From Branchiostoma lanceolatum (lineage: Eukaryota > Chordata > Leptocardii > Amphioxiformes > Branchiostomatidae), in assembly GCF_035083965.1 (NCBI RefSeq), contig NC_089724.1, positions 10,906,910-10,970,909 on the forward strand: a DNA stretch of 64,000 nt. The letters are read 5' to 3'. This document shows positions 22,966-36,084 of the stretch, in pieces. The notes below the pieces were generated by a model, which worked only from the letters and a program-made list of their open reading frames with translations, was not told the origin of the DNA and did no database searches. Numbering within the stretch: position 1 is the stretch's first letter; every line of letters starts with the position of its first letter. The position numbers were made by a program, and so were the translations under genes.

Positions 22966-24973
22966 TCAGTAACAGATGCGGTGCACGTCCATGAAGCGGG
23001 CCCACAGGTTCTCCCAGGCTCCCGCGGCACCGCTGCACCCCACCTCTCCGAGTAGGGTCATCAGGACAGGCTTCATCAGCTGGTGTGAGGTGAAGAAAAC
23101 AACACCTGACTCACTACTTATACATTTAAATATTACGAACATATTAAAATGACTGATTCCAGATGGCAAGCAACAACAATGGAATGGGCTCAGTTAGATA
23201 GGTACACAATCAAATTGCAAGAGATAGGAGAACCCAAACACACTGTCTACTCACGTCGATGTTCTCGTGAGACACGCCCACGCCCTTGTGCAGGAGCCCC
23301 ACCTTCTGGATGGCGGCGTCACCTGCAGTGTCCAGGCCTTTGATGAAGTCATCAAGTACCTGCATCACCTGTTACGTACCAGATATACGTTATACGTCAT
23401 GTTGGTGTCTAACAAAAGAAACATGCTATCCTATTTACAGCTAACAGTATGACAACATTGATATTCCGTGCTGCATCAAAGGTGCCATACAATAGTGCAA
23501 ATTATTGCTAGTTTTAATCATAAACCAAAGTGGAGTGATTTAACATCACTACGATGGGAAGAATTTTCATTCATTGGAATGGCCTTCTATCCATGACAAC
23601 ATAATTTGCTACAAATCTTTAACGAAAAGAAATGAAACATGAAACATCCACCGGTGATTGACGTACATTTAATTACTAGTTTCCTACTGATTCAGACCCA
23701 GATACAGATGTGGCGACCCAACCGTTTACAGTTGTACTTTGATCTCAGCTTATCGCACTCTTCGCCAAGCTCATTGATTTTGCGTTAAAAGACGCCCTGA
23801 TTGAAAGGCTATTGATATTGGGCTTTTATGGCTATTCTATCAATTAATGCGGTGTGAGGCAGGTGTTCATTAATGTACTTGTCATGACACAGATTTTCAA
23901 GTTAAGCGCGCTGGGAATCGAGTAAGAAACATCACAGTAAGAATATTTTAGGCCATATTGATTCGATTATATAGATAACATCCTCTGGGACCCTAAAAAA
24001 ACTGATGCGAGCGTGCGAAAAAGAAATTGGCGAAAAAAAATGTTGCCCTCGATATAAAATTTAAGTGGTCAGGAAGGTTGAACAAATAAACCACAGAGTA
24101 TGATATACCGAGCAATTGATTCTTCATTTCTTTTCTTTCACATCTTCTTCTTTGGCTTTGGAATTAGTTTGACATTCAACGACATTAGTATCCGTTTTCC
24201 AATATCTTTGCTGCAATTTAAGGCATATATTTGCTCATTTTGCAGCTGCTTTGTACGATTTACAGCATGGTCGAAGACCTTTTTTTCTTCTAACGGACGA
24301 AAATTGATGCGCGCGCGGATGTCATCCATACAATCGAAGCAACATGGCCTTATAAGGACAACAGACCTTGCCGCCGTGGTCACGGACGTCGGGATGGCCG
24401 GCCAGCTTGTCGTGCGGAATGTCACGGAACTTCGGGAACAGCGCCTTAGTGGAGTCGGTCTTCAATAGACTAAACATTGACAAATGAAGGAGAGAAGCAT
24501 ATTGGTGTGTCAGTGAGTCTCGAGCTCTTTATATTTCTTTGGAGCTACGAAACAGTGCCTGGAAGAATGCGCTGTAGAAATTGTCTCTGTTGTTTGTGCA
24601 CCAATGGCCCATCCGTAGAATGAACGGAAAGACACTATGAATGTTCCGAACAATCTAAAACCTGCTAAAATCTGATTTACATTTTTTAAACTTAGGTGGT
24701 CTCTTGATTAAAGGGATTACTGTACAAATTTGCTTGCCTTCTAACATCCATTGCAATGATTTCTAAAGACAACAGCAACTCACAGTTCACTTAGGCCAGT
24801 TAAGTTCACAATCCAGTCAAACGATTTATAACTGCATGCGCTAGACAGTCGACAAGTGCATGGTTGTGCACTTACAGTAAGAAAACCTTTTCGCCCGCGT
24901 CTTGGAACGTGGGACCAGACATCTTGGCCCAGGAATCCAGCACTGCACTCTTGTCTTCGGACGTAAGACCCAT
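22966..24973 (-). CDS. Globin
   Basis: Four coding exons in order: 24973-24876, 24469-24367, 23359-23255, 23079-22966 (stop TGA). They total 420 bp and 139 residues, a normal globin length. Motifs: MGLTSEDKSAVLDSW (A helix), LFPKFRDIP (B-C/CD region with the CD1 Phe), RDHGGK (distal His at E7), GLLHKG (proximal His at F8), and AWENLWARF (H helix). The first intron is phase 2 near B12, a classic globin position. An extra phase-0 intron falls just after HGGK (about E10/E11). The last intron lies near the G-helix start. No signal peptide is visible, so the protein is predicted intracellular and heme- and oxygen-binding. An acceptor 9 bp earlier (exon start 23368) would add three residues. The globin subtype cannot be told from sequence alone. 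Confidence 0.92.
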
Positions 24974-25097
24974 AGTACATGTAATTTTCAGCTGGAGAAA
25001 GAAAAAAATGGTCATGGTGCTATTGACAAAATTTGGAAATGATATGTTCCATATATCTTTATGACAATGAAAAAACTTACGATGAATACACCAGTAT

Positions 25098-25176
25098 TTC
25101 AAAATCTTATCCAGTTGCTTGAGTAATTATTTTTGGCGTTTCTTATTACTTGGATGTCTAACCTTCATCAACGTAC
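25098..25176. repeat. Half copy of the 20428 hairpin family
   Basis: It matches the reverse complement of 20390-20468 with a few changes (shared words 'ccagttgcttgagtaatta' and 'ggatgtctaac'). It lies in the intron within the 5' untranslated region of the globin gene. Confidence 0.8.
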
Positions 25177-25248
25177 ACCGGTAGTAATTATCAACAAATA
25201 CATCGATATCATATTATAAAAAAACACCGACACTTAAAACTTTCCTAC

Positions 25249-25312
25249 CTTGTTCGTTCTTTGTCGGCATAAAGGTTTAAGAACGCTTTCTTCTATTCGC
25301 CTTGCAGCAATG
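25249..25312 (-). other. Non-coding first exon of the globin gene
   Basis: A donor (caag|gtaggaa) at 25249/25248 pairs with the acceptor 'tttctttctccag' ending at 24992, giving an intron of 257 bp in the 5' untranslated region. The second exon then has 18 untranslated bases before the ATG at 24973. The 5' end is estimated from the TATA box about 30 bp upstream, so it is approximate. Confidence 0.6.
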
Positions 25313-25338
25313 TGCCGGGCCGCAGTGTGCCAAGGTTC

Positions 25339-25345
25339 TTTTATA
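25339..25345 (-). promoter_or_regulatory. TATA box of the globin gene
   Basis: TATAAAA on the minus strand in a GC-flanked context ('ggccctataaaagaacc'). It sits about 30 bp upstream of the inferred non-coding exon and about 370 bp upstream of the start codon. The position fits a core promoter; the transcription start was not observed. Confidence 0.65.
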
Positions 25346-25349
25346 GGGC

Positions 25350-27293
25350 CGAAAATCTAGCCTCAAAATTGACATCTGAGGTGTGTTGGAAGAAGTGACT
25401 TCTCATCTCCTTTGATGATTTCTCCATTGGCAACTTTTATAACAAAATATTAAAGAAACCGATATTCACAAAAGAGAGGAGTCCTACATAGAACCCAAGA
25501 TAATACATCTAGTTATTTACGCTACACTTCAGCAACATTGCGATGCCTGTTCCTAGGCTAGTCTGAAACTTGCTTATTAATAACTGGCTGACATCATGGT
25601 CACGTGATCGTTGACTTGTCTGATTTTTTTTCAAGTACGATAAAGAACATAACAATATATTGGTGAATAGCTGGAGGCGTTTCTTTGTTTACAAAAACTG
25701 ATCGTCTCAAATACATATTTTCCCTCACAGAATGATACCAGCAACGTGTTTCCATGGTTACAATACCATTTATTTCCTCAGCATCCCCGTGACGTCCCGT
25801 AAGTATTACGTCATTCTTTATTGCTCTCCTGAACTGCCAAACCCGCCCTACAGGTTTTCCACCCATATAACACCCTTTACCCTAAAGCACAGTAAGTGTG
25901 TTATCAGCCAATGCTGGATACTCTACGTGTTCAGGGCCATGTACGCAACCATCATACCGAGTCTCTGTGTATCTTACAAGGGCGTAGCCTTCTAATCTTA
26001 CCTGATAAGTACGTGATGAATGTCTTTTGTTGCACGTGTACTTGATCAAATGATCTCTCATTACTATTGCTTTGTAATACATCTAATCCGGCTATCTTAT
26101 TCATATGCTGGTTAAATCGGATTGAGTCAAAACGGTTTCAACAAATGCAAATTACATGATTTCATCAGGTAGTAACAGACATGCAACTATGTACCTCGTT
26201 TTCATAGTGATCATTTCCTTTAGCTTTAGACGACCTTACGTACGAAAGACCCTGTATTTTTGCTGTGTCAATAATGTACTCTGCATATTCCAGCATTTTT
26301 GTATTAACGCTATATATGCTAAGCAAACTAAGTAAACATAGAGAGTAGAATATAAATTTATCAGTTTATTCTTGAATCTTAATGGTATTCCCTTCAGTAA
26401 GCTTAGTAACGGATTCCAACGGAACCCTTTACAAAACCATAACAAACTGGGATACAAAAGAAAGGTACAAAATCAAAACAAATCGAGATACAAAAAAGTA
26501 CTTACCATAAAATCAACAAAACATACATTAAAAACAACACATCATAAAGTAGTAATCATCGAACATATAGAAATGATGAATCATACAAATAATGTCAAGT
26601 CAGAGGTTTTAACCCATCTAGTCTCTTTATTAATAGTTCAGACCACAGCTTTATCTTATCGGCGTCTCAATGACGTTTATAATAACGTTGTTAAATTGTT
26701 GCATGTCCATTGTTCCATTTTTATTTCTCCGTTGTGCTAATTCCGTAAAACCAAGGTAACTGCGATAACAGAGCCAAACGGCCTTTTAATCACCATTTAG
26801 CACTAATGCTGGGATTGTATAATGGCTTTTTGGTAAACATGCCAATTAGCCTTGAAGTGTTGACATAATCCATCATGATAAAAGGTCCCCAGAGCGTTGA
26901 CCCGTTGAGATATGCTGCATCTACATCAAGATACTCTCGGTGTTTGCAACGTAGCAAGAAAGGTAACTGTTCCTGTCCTACGATACCATAAAGTGGTCGA
27001 ACCTTTGATCACGCACTATGTGAAATAATTAGATAGGCGTGTTCTAGTAAGAGCCATACTCATTTGGCCAAGTACAGGTTTGTCTGTAAATAAATGAATA
27101 TAATTTGGTCATGTACAAACCAACATCATTTACTTAACACATAGGACTTGGTGGAATTGTGCAGATGATCTATTATGTAGGACTTTGTCACCGTACATTC
27201 TCCTCCCGCGACATACACGACTTCTATGCAGATATGCGGAATCGGCCCTGCTAGTGCAGGGTCAGATTCTTGCTTAAGCGAGCGAGTGTCTTG
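25350..27293. other. Intergenic, no gene recognised
   Basis: No supportable exon. The stretch 26350-26560 is A-rich on the plus strand, with words such as 'ggaaccctttacaaaacc' and 'gatacaaaagaaag', and resembles repeat-derived sequence. Nothing in the open frames here resembles a known family. Confidence 0.35.
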
Positions 27294-28461
27294 GTTACCT
27301 TCGCCGGGAATGTATGCATTCGCGGTAAGGTTATGTTATCGGTTACGCCAGCTGTAAAGTGGGTCCGTATGTATGTCGAGATCATAAGTCGAGAGAACTT
27401 TGACGGATCTTGCTGATTTTTGGTAGGTAAGTGGCGGTTGTAGAAACAAAGGTCAAGTTCGAAAATGGTTAACCTGGCGTTTTCCTAAAGTGCTCCAGTG
27501 GACTTTTTTTGTTAGTGTGTTTGTATGTAGACAACATAACTCGACGTATTGATGATGGATCTGCATGATTTTCGGTGGGTACGTAGAGATTGTGAAAACG
27601 AAGATCAAGTTCAAAAATGGGTCACCTGGCATTTTCCTGCGGTACTGCAGTGGGCTGTTTATGTATGCGTATTTGTTTGTTGACAGGATAACTCGAGAAG
27701 CTGTTGATGGTTGTGCATGCTATTTAGTGAATAGGTAGATTTATTAAAGGGGAAGGTCAAGTTCGATGATGGGCCTCCTAGCGGGTACTTTGGGTACTGC
27801 AGTGTAGCTTCAAAGTTTGAGGTCGAATTTTCTGCAAGTGCTACGGTCATGATTTTTGTGTGGTAGATAGTTCATGCCACATGAAGTAAGTTGTGCACGT
27901 TTGGGCCCTCTAGCGGCTTGTTTGGAGCTGCAGTGGGTGTTTTTAATTTATTTGTTTTGACCTTTGGACATGAATAACTAGACTTATGGTCAACGGATCG
28001 TCTTGATTTATGGTATGTAGATAGCTCAATTAATGATTTACATTATTGAATATTCATTATGCAAATCAGGAGCTAATTTGCATAATTAGCAAGGAAAGTT
28101 TATAAATCTGCTGCCTTTCAAAATAGGACTCTCAAACATGTGACATATATAGCTGAAAAAGAGAGAGGTATCGATAGATACCAATAATGCTAATAGCTAC
28201 CTATTTTGCATAATTAATGAGAAAATACTGATTGAAAATACCGCAATAGTAAATGATTGGAATTTCATTCTTGTATCATTAGGAAGCTAAGTAAAGGTGA
28301 ACAATATCAGACAAAAATCATGCATGACAAGGCCTCATTAACATAATTTATAAGGAAATGTCTACAATTCCCTTTCAATTTGCTATTTTTAAGTCTATAT
28401 ATTCAGGTTAAATTGCACTGACAGGTGACCTAGTTTACCGGAGCCGTCCCTGGAGGACACA
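27294..28461. mobile_element. 1,168-bp dispersed repeat, copy 1
   Basis: It appears identical to 32736-33903 at a constant offset of 5,442 bp. It begins with an imperfect hairpin ('accttcgccgggaatg...cattcgcggtaaggt') and ends abruptly at 'ggaggacaca', after which the flanks differ. It has AT-rich internal blocks with the recurring octamer-like word 'atgcaaat' and no long coding frame. The unrelated flanks suggest a mobile, non-autonomous element of unknown class. Confidence 0.8.
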
Positions 28462-31400
28462 CTTAGGTCTTAGCACATCTTCCTATTTCCATTCAGTTCT
28501 GCCTTTCATGGCAACAGACTTTTTCACTTTCACTAATTACTTTACCTGTCATTCTAATATCCTGTAACTTTATTTGCCCATGCAGTATTACTGGATGCTC
28601 TGTAAAAAGATATCAGATACTTGTTGCACGCGAGCGTGTAATCCTAGCCTGCAAAGCCTTTCATACATAATTAACACGACCCGGCTCCTGTTTCTGACGA
28701 ACACTTCTCGCAAGCGGCCCACAATAAACTTACAAGGCAGTAATAACAGGTTGTGTGTATCGTGTAAATTGGATCAGCTGACCCGACTGACAGTCTTTTG
28801 CACACTTGTTTGGTAAGTCAGACAGAAAGTGAAAAGTATTTACATCACAGCTGTTTTCATGCCTGAATTTTTATCGGACAAATCAACCAAATGTTCTGTT
28901 ATTGCAACAACAGGCCCCAAAATATGTTGCCTGGTCCTATGCATGCAACTCCACAATTAGGGAATGTTCCTTTCACAAAATGTACCTTGTCAAATGGGCG
29001 TTGGTTTGTACCAAGAATGTACAAAATGTATTCATGGCATTCTTGCTCGAAGTTGTCATCAGTCAATGTCAGAATCATCATACTGATCCATCTGTGGATA
29101 ATAATTACTTTTCGCAAAAGTTTTTCTTGTGCAGCAATACAATTTTCATCACAAAATGTCGAAGAATGAAATTGAATGGTTGTCTAGCCTTTCTTTGCTC
29201 ATATCAAGTGAAAGATGATTCAATTTGATTAAGCTGGATGTATGCATTAGCTGTTGTCAATGTCAAGCCAATAACATTGCAGATTAGCTGCTGGGATGGA
29301 AATCATTTCTAGTATGGTAACAATGGATCTGCAAAGTGGCTGGGTAGAATTGGTTATCATGAAAAAAACATGGGGATGAATTGCATACTTAAGTTCAAGG
29401 GGAAAAACTGATGAGCTTGCTCAACATCAATGTCAGTGCTGTATACTAAGTAAGTGTTGATCATTATATTTTTTTCAACAAAATGATATATGATATGATT
29501 CTTCCTCAGTTGTTTGGTAATAGAAATTATACATCAAAGTATTCAAATCACGGCAGCCGGTAGATAATACGCAGAATAAAATCACAGAATACAAATAAAA
29601 CTTATTCAAGTCTCATAATCATATACATGTGTTGGAATTTAAGATCCTCTTCAGTCTGAACATTTCTTCTTAACTGCTCATCCCAAAATAAACAGCATAA
29701 GTTGAGATTTAGAATCAATGACATCGTGCATGCAGCACCTAAGTCTAAAATGCTTGCCTTAGAAGTAAGGTTGACTAACCCATATTCTGACTGTACAGGT
29801 ACAATATCAGTGTCCTATCATAGTCTAGATACTCTAATATTTACATGGAATTCCTGCACATCTGCCCTAATTCTCTGCCATTCCGTATCTAAGATATGGA
29901 ATGTATCATTGGGATCCTGACTTCCTAATCTTCCTTTCCTGCACACTAACATGGCTGTCTGGCTCTCTCCAGCTGCCTACTCTTCCTGAAAACCTGACAA
30001 CTGCCACTACAGACAACTTCACAGGTGGGTCTCTCTGTCTCTGCTCTTAATGTTTCTCCCTATCATTCTGGGAAACTTCTTGGCATTTGACTTGAATTTA
30101 GAAGTATTTTCTGCACAGCTTGTCTTTGCTCTTTTCCTGACCAATGCCCTAACTCCTATCCCTAACTACTGTTTACTTGTCACATTACAGCATCATTAGT
30201 CCAGCCTTGTTAGCTTTGGTCCGCTAGTGCTAGCGACGTTTGGAGTGGACTAAAGCTAACAAGGCTGGACTCCAGGCTAACATAGAATCCCAGAATAATC
30301 CTGCACAGGACCTCACGTGAGACCCTCCTGCTGTCAGTCCTACACGTACATGTATGGAATGCATGATGACTGAGGATGTGTCTATTTTCCAGCCCTGATA
30401 ACCAACTGACACCTGTAGGAGCTGAACTCTGCAACATGGATCTGCAACACCACATAATCTGCACTTCAGGCAGCATCATTGTCAGGACTTGGCTCTTGAA
30501 CTTGGGACATTAAAGGCTTCAAGGAAACAAACCACCAGAGATATACTAATTTCATCTGCAGGAAATAAACTACTAAAACAGAATCATGATTATAGCACCC
30601 CCAAAACCATCAATGCTATTTAGGACTAATTTCATGGGAAATCTAGACACATCAGCAAGACAACATCTGGATATGTTTCTATATCAGCTGTTTTGTGGGA
30701 GTGACAAACGATAAAGGTTTCTTTTGGATTCACCATTACTCGTCGGATTCTGTCGGATTTGACCACTTTACACAGAAAAGAAATTGAGGCACGCCTATAA
30801 AATCAGGAGTGTCACAGATTGACTCTTAGGATGCTACAGTGACCTACAGTGACCTACCAGAATGCCTGACAGCTGGAAAATATCAATATTCTTTGTTGTG
30901 AAGTAATTCATTATCATTAAATGTCATGCAGGCACACTCGCAATTTTGACAAGACTATTAAAAGCTGTAGTCAGTGCAATCAGTCACATTGAGGATGGGT
31001 TAAACTGGGATGCTATAATGCATGTAATAAACCTGATATGTTGGTTAACCTTCCTACTGCTGTGGTATTATTAACAGAAGTCAGCAGGATGAGGGTTAAG
31101 CTATGGTTTAAGCCTTGTCCACTTTGATGCTGTTTGTCATAAGGACCTTTGAGAATTCATCGAACATCCGCTGTGACTACAAATTATTAATGACAGATTA
31201 AACAGGCACAGTTTATCCAGCGAATCCATACAGGCCTACACTGTACATAGAAAGATATATAATTATTCTGGTCACATATGTTGGTGAAATCAGTGGCTTT
31301 TGGTGTAATTATGTGAAAATATCAAATCAAAATGTTATCCCCTGCATCAAATTCAAGTTTTTTTTATCCACATACCAAATCTAAATTTGCTGCATGTGGC

Positions 31401-32735
31401 TAGCATGTCTTAAGTTGTACAAGGAACTCTATTTCTAAGTCTTGAATTAAGACAAGAAGTTGGATTCTCTAAATCTGGTATTCTTGTATTTGTGTAGTGT
31501 TTTTCATGTCATATCACATATGTTTATGAGACACTATGACCAGTAAAGCAAGACAGTATGTGGCAAGACTATGACATGTTAAATAGTGAACATCTTTTTG
31601 AGTGTTTGAATTGTTAAACAGTACTGCTCAATTGAAAATTCTGTATATTGTAGTCTTGTATGATACTGTATTGTTGTCAGAAATATTACTGCATACATGA
31701 GTGCAATTGTCATTTTCCAGTGTTTTGTATGTATTGTAAATAACATATTATGTCACAATGATTTACTGTTCTTTTGTATCTTGATTGTCACACAAGGCTT
31801 CTTGAAACATTTTAAGTGTTTGTGGAAAGATGTATTTTTTATGCTTAGGCTTGGAAACAAGCATATATTCTGGAATTTTGGGTTATGCTGTGTTACAGCT
31901 CTTAGATACACATGTATAATGTTTGGGGTCTAAATCTGTATTGATATGTACAGATCAATCTAAAGATAAATGTTGGAAGGATTTGTTGTCAAACTGGGGT
32001 CTGTCCTTCTCAACATTCAATTCTCATTGAAATGGAAAAGGAAGCTAAAACTTAGAATATTTGGCCTGTTGCTTTAGCATTACAATAAACATTTGAAAAT
32101 CTGTGCTAACAAATTCTACACATGAGATTATGTCTGCTTGTTTTTATGAATGTCAAATTATTTGAACTCTCATCGAGTTGCAATGTTTGGTAGAGAATAG
32201 ATCATCATCACTATTCTTAAATTAACAACTTGGGTCAGTTGACCAACTCACAGATATATCCATTAAAGTTAACTTGATTGATAGTGTATTTCAAACTGGC
32301 AGATTATTGTGGTGAAATTGTCGTATTGTGTTCAATATCAGCCTGAAAGAGCATGTATCAATCTCAATGATATGGAAGCTTTGAATATATTGTACATGTA
32401 TTTTCACTTGTAATTACAGTAATTTTAGTGTATGATGGTCTCGAGAATTTTCTTTATAGTCTACCCGGTGAGAACATGAAGGATCAACAATCATAAGGAT
32501 AGATTAAGACGTACTCTCCGAGGATTTGAACGCATCTCACTGAACTTTAATCTATTTGACTTATGCACCCAGAACGTAAAGCTTACTTTCTAACGTAATC
32601 CGTCCGAGTGACATTAATGATCGTAAGTGCCCGATAGGACTGGCAAGTGTCTCCTGGTCACGGCAGGATCTGATAGTGGGATCCTGAGCATGACCTTGGA
32701 ACGTCACTCGCATTTTAACGTGATTCGTTTGTTTT
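28462..32735. other. Unassigned region with possible terminal exons (+)
   Basis: Two weak plus-strand candidates follow each other in compatible phase. The first is 29974-30023 (acceptor 'ctctctccag', donor gtgggt), encoding a Thr-rich stretch beginning LPTLPENL. The second starts at about 30393 after 'tctattttccag' and reads ALITN then stop. The long AT-rich stretch after it has an AATAAA near 32081-32088 and could be a 3' untranslated region. A further open stretch of 230 bp (28584-28813) is flanked by an acceptor-like and a donor-like site but its phase does not join. No family is recognised and this may not be a gene. Confidence 0.2.
30190..30275. repeat. Inverted repeat with perfect 20-bp arms
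   Basis: The arm 'agtccagccttgttagcttt' and its exact reverse complement are separated by about 34 bp that contain a further partial self-complement ('gctagtgctagc'). It is probably a small inverted-repeat transposon remnant. Confidence 0.7.
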
Positions 32736-33903
32736 GTTACCTTCGCCGGGAATGTATGCATTCGCGGTAAGGTTATGTTATCGGTTACGCCAGCTGTAAA
32801 GTGGGTCCGTATGTATGTCGAGATCATAAGTCGAGAGAACTTTGACGGATCTTGCTGATTTTTGGTAGGTAAGTGGCGGTTGTAGAAACAAAGGTCAAGT
32901 TCGAAAATGGTTAACCTGGCGTTTTCCTAAAGTGCTCCAGTGGACTTTTTTTGTTAGTGTGTTTGTATGTAGACAACATAACTCGACGTATTGATGATGG
33001 ATCTGCATGATTTTCGGTGGGTACGTAGAGATTGTGAAAACGAAGATCAAGTTCAAAAATGGGTCACCTGGCATTTTCCTGCGGTACTGCAGTGGGCTGT
33101 TTATGTATGCGTATTTGTTTGTTGACAGGATAACTCGAGAAGCTGTTGATGGTTGTGCATGCTATTTAGTGAATAGGTAGATTTATTAAAGGGGAAGGTC
33201 AAGTTCGATGATGGGCCTCCTAGCGGGTACTTTGGGTACTGCAGTGTAGCTTCAAAGTTTGAGGTCGAATTTTCTGCAAGTGCTACGGTCATGATTTTTG
33301 TGTGGTAGATAGTTCATGCCACATGAAGTAAGTTGTGCACGTTTGGGCCCTCTAGCGGCTTGTTTGGAGCTGCAGTGGGTGTTTTTAATTTATTTGTTTT
33401 GACCTTTGGACATGAATAACTAGACTTATGGTCAACGGATCGTCTTGATTTATGGTATGTAGATAGCTCAATTAATGATTTACATTATTGAATATTCATT
33501 ATGCAAATCAGGAGCTAATTTGCATAATTAGCAAGGAAAGTTTATAAATCTGCTGCCTTTCAAAATAGGACTCTCAAACATGTGACATATATAGCTGAAA
33601 AAGAGAGAGGTATCGATAGATACCAATAATGCTAATAGCTACCTATTTTGCATAATTAATGAGAAAATACTGATTGAAAATACCGCAATAGTAAATGATT
33701 GGAATTTCATTCTTGTATCATTAGGAAGCTAAGTAAAGGTGAACAATATCAGACAAAAATCATGCATGACAAGGCCTCATTAACATAATTTATAAGGAAA
33801 TGTCTACAATTCCCTTTCAATTTGCTATTTTTAAGTCTATATATTCAGGTTAAATTGCACTGACAGGTGACCTAGTTTACCGGAGCCGTCCCTGGAGGAC
33901 ACA
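32736..33903. mobile_element. 1,168-bp dispersed repeat, copy 2
   Basis: Direct-orientation second copy of 27294-28461 with no difference noticed on reading. The left flank ends 'gtttgtttt' and the right flank starts 'tgtgatac'; both differ from those of copy 1. Diverged relatives follow at about 34200-34690 and, on the minus strand, at about 60830-61325. Confidence 0.8.
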
Positions 33904-36084
33904 TGTGATACTTTACTTGCCTGGTGCAGGGCTCTGTTTTGGGGTCAGGGAGGTCACACGGGCATTTAAACACAGCAGTCTTACGATCTAACGCTCTCCC
34001 TGTTGGAAGGTATAGGTTTGATAAAAACTGATTGATATGTCGACTTTGAAAATAAGGGCATAATTGAAGCAAATACATTGCCAACAAATTGCCTTATTTT
34101 CTGTAGTAAAGATAAAAGTTATGATACCAATTAAGCAAAAATATTCTTACAGTGATTATTTCTATAACTCTTGGGAGAACTCGTGTAGGTATAGGTATGG
34201 GTTTGTTTTAAACTTTGAAAGAGAATACTAGTAACTCAAGAAGGTGATGACGGATCGTCATGATTTGTAGGGATGTACATAGTTTGAGTGATGATTTACA
34301 TGATCGTATAAGAATCATGCAAATCAGGATCTGCGATGTGAAAAAGTATACAAACCCTTGCATTCCATTGAAGTCAAACACGTGACATGTAACTGAGAAA
34401 GAGAGGAATATTGATAGATATCAATTATGCAAACGAATACCTAATTTGCATAATTTATGACAAAATACTATAATTCCAAAGTGGTAAATGATGGGATTTC
34501 ATTCTTGTGGCGTTTGGGAGATAATCAAATGTGGACGTTATCAGATATAAATCATGATGGCCTCATTTACATAATATATGAGGAAATGCTACAATGGCCC
34601 TCTTTTCTAAGATTTTACTTTAATGCTGTGTTTTGTGTAGAGAAAAGGATCACTTGAAATTCATGCAATCGAGGACCTTATTTACATACTGAGTGATAAG
34701 CATTCACTCGAAAAGGCTAACATCAGTCGGCGAAGGTATGAGGTCGTGGAACTCTAGTTAGGAATGTTAAGGAGTTTGTCTCTAATATTTGGCACAAGCA
34801 AATCAGCGCCCCAATTTCAAATTCCCAAAATGGTAGACATGCAACGTCGTCCGCGTAGTGCACAGAAAACCTGTTTATCTTTCGTGACAGATTCGGTCGG
34901 TATTCGGCAATGCCGTAGTTGCCCTCTACCCACAGATCCGACAGATCTTAAATCTGGTACCTGATAAAAAAGTTTGGACGCAGAAAGGACTATCGAACGT
35001 CGTGTGAATAATAATGAGTTTACCTTATTTGGCACAAGCCAATCAGCTTCATCTAAATACAACATAACGACGATTCTTTGTTTGACTGACAGCTGGTCAG
35101 TGGCCACATCCCCATAAGCAAGAATCTGACCCTGAACTGGTTATGCCTAAACTTATGGTCGCGAGAAATAGCGTCCACGTAGTCTGTTTTCAAAGGCCCT
35201 ACCGATTCGCCACCCCTGTATATGTGTCTAGTAAGTAAGTAAGTGGGTTCACTTTGAAAAACTTCATATGCAGGAGGAGGTCGACATTTCCATATGATAT
35301 ACAATGTCAGATTGTATACTATTAGATAGACGTTACTTGTGAACGGACTTATCGCGTGACTTTCTTCTCATAAAACGAAAATATAATGAGATAAAGCATG
35401 GTCTGAAATCTAGTCTTTTTAGCTTTAGTTGATTTCCAATGGTCGCTACCGAGGCAATTTTTTTTTCAAATTTGTATACAAATGTGACAAATGTGACAAA
35501 TTAAACCTTGTTTAGAAATACAAATCAAGCACGCTCTTCGCTGGCACAGCAGATATGCGACTCCTGGCATATCCCAGTGGAACTGTATGTCTGGCGATAC
35601 GCTGTGTGAAACTTTGGGTGACTGTTCCGTCCGCGTCGGTAATTCTCTTATCATTACCGAATACGTACGAGCATGCCATACCTAATGAGGCAGAGCCAAA
35701 ATATGGGACGTGGAAGAGCTGCGAACAATTGTCTAATATTTCACGTAGTTGGTTTTCTCCTAAACGATTTTGTAATAATGATGTCCTTTATTAAAGCAAA
35801 AACCTGACCTTGTGTTTTATGGAGAATCAAGTTTACGCCGGCTGCGTGCTCTACCGCGTAGATATGATTTCGTCAAGCCATTTTCTGAATAACTGTTGAC
35901 ACGATCCCCTCCGGAAGCATTTTAAGGGCGGTCTCAATGTAGGTCCCTCCGCAAAAGTCCCGACTTTCCATATGCCGACCCTATACTCCATGGGAAATAT
36001 CTCATGCTGCCACGACCGCCGTTGAGCTCAAGAAGCTTTTTTTATCGCCATCACTGTGAAAACAGCTGTCATTTGCGTCCAGAA
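33904..36084. other. Intergenic, repeat-derived, upstream of the receptor gene
   Basis: About 34200-34690 is a diverged relative of the 1,168-bp repeat (shared words such as 'ggatcgtc', 'atgcaaatcagga' and 'cataattaatga'-like blocks). The stretch 34780-35080 contains the repeated word 'ttggcacaagc'. No exon is supported. The core promoter of the receptor gene should lie just upstream of 36085, but no clear TATA box was found. Confidence 0.35.

Noticed and set aside
24100..24468. 122-codon plus-strand frame opposite globin exon 2
   Set aside because: It is a shadow of the globin exon, which has matching splice phases and heme-ligand motifs.
27294..28461. Helitron identity for the 1,168-bp repeat
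   Set aside because: A terminal hairpin is present, but no CTRR end or TC start and no A-T insertion site could be placed, so the class is left open.
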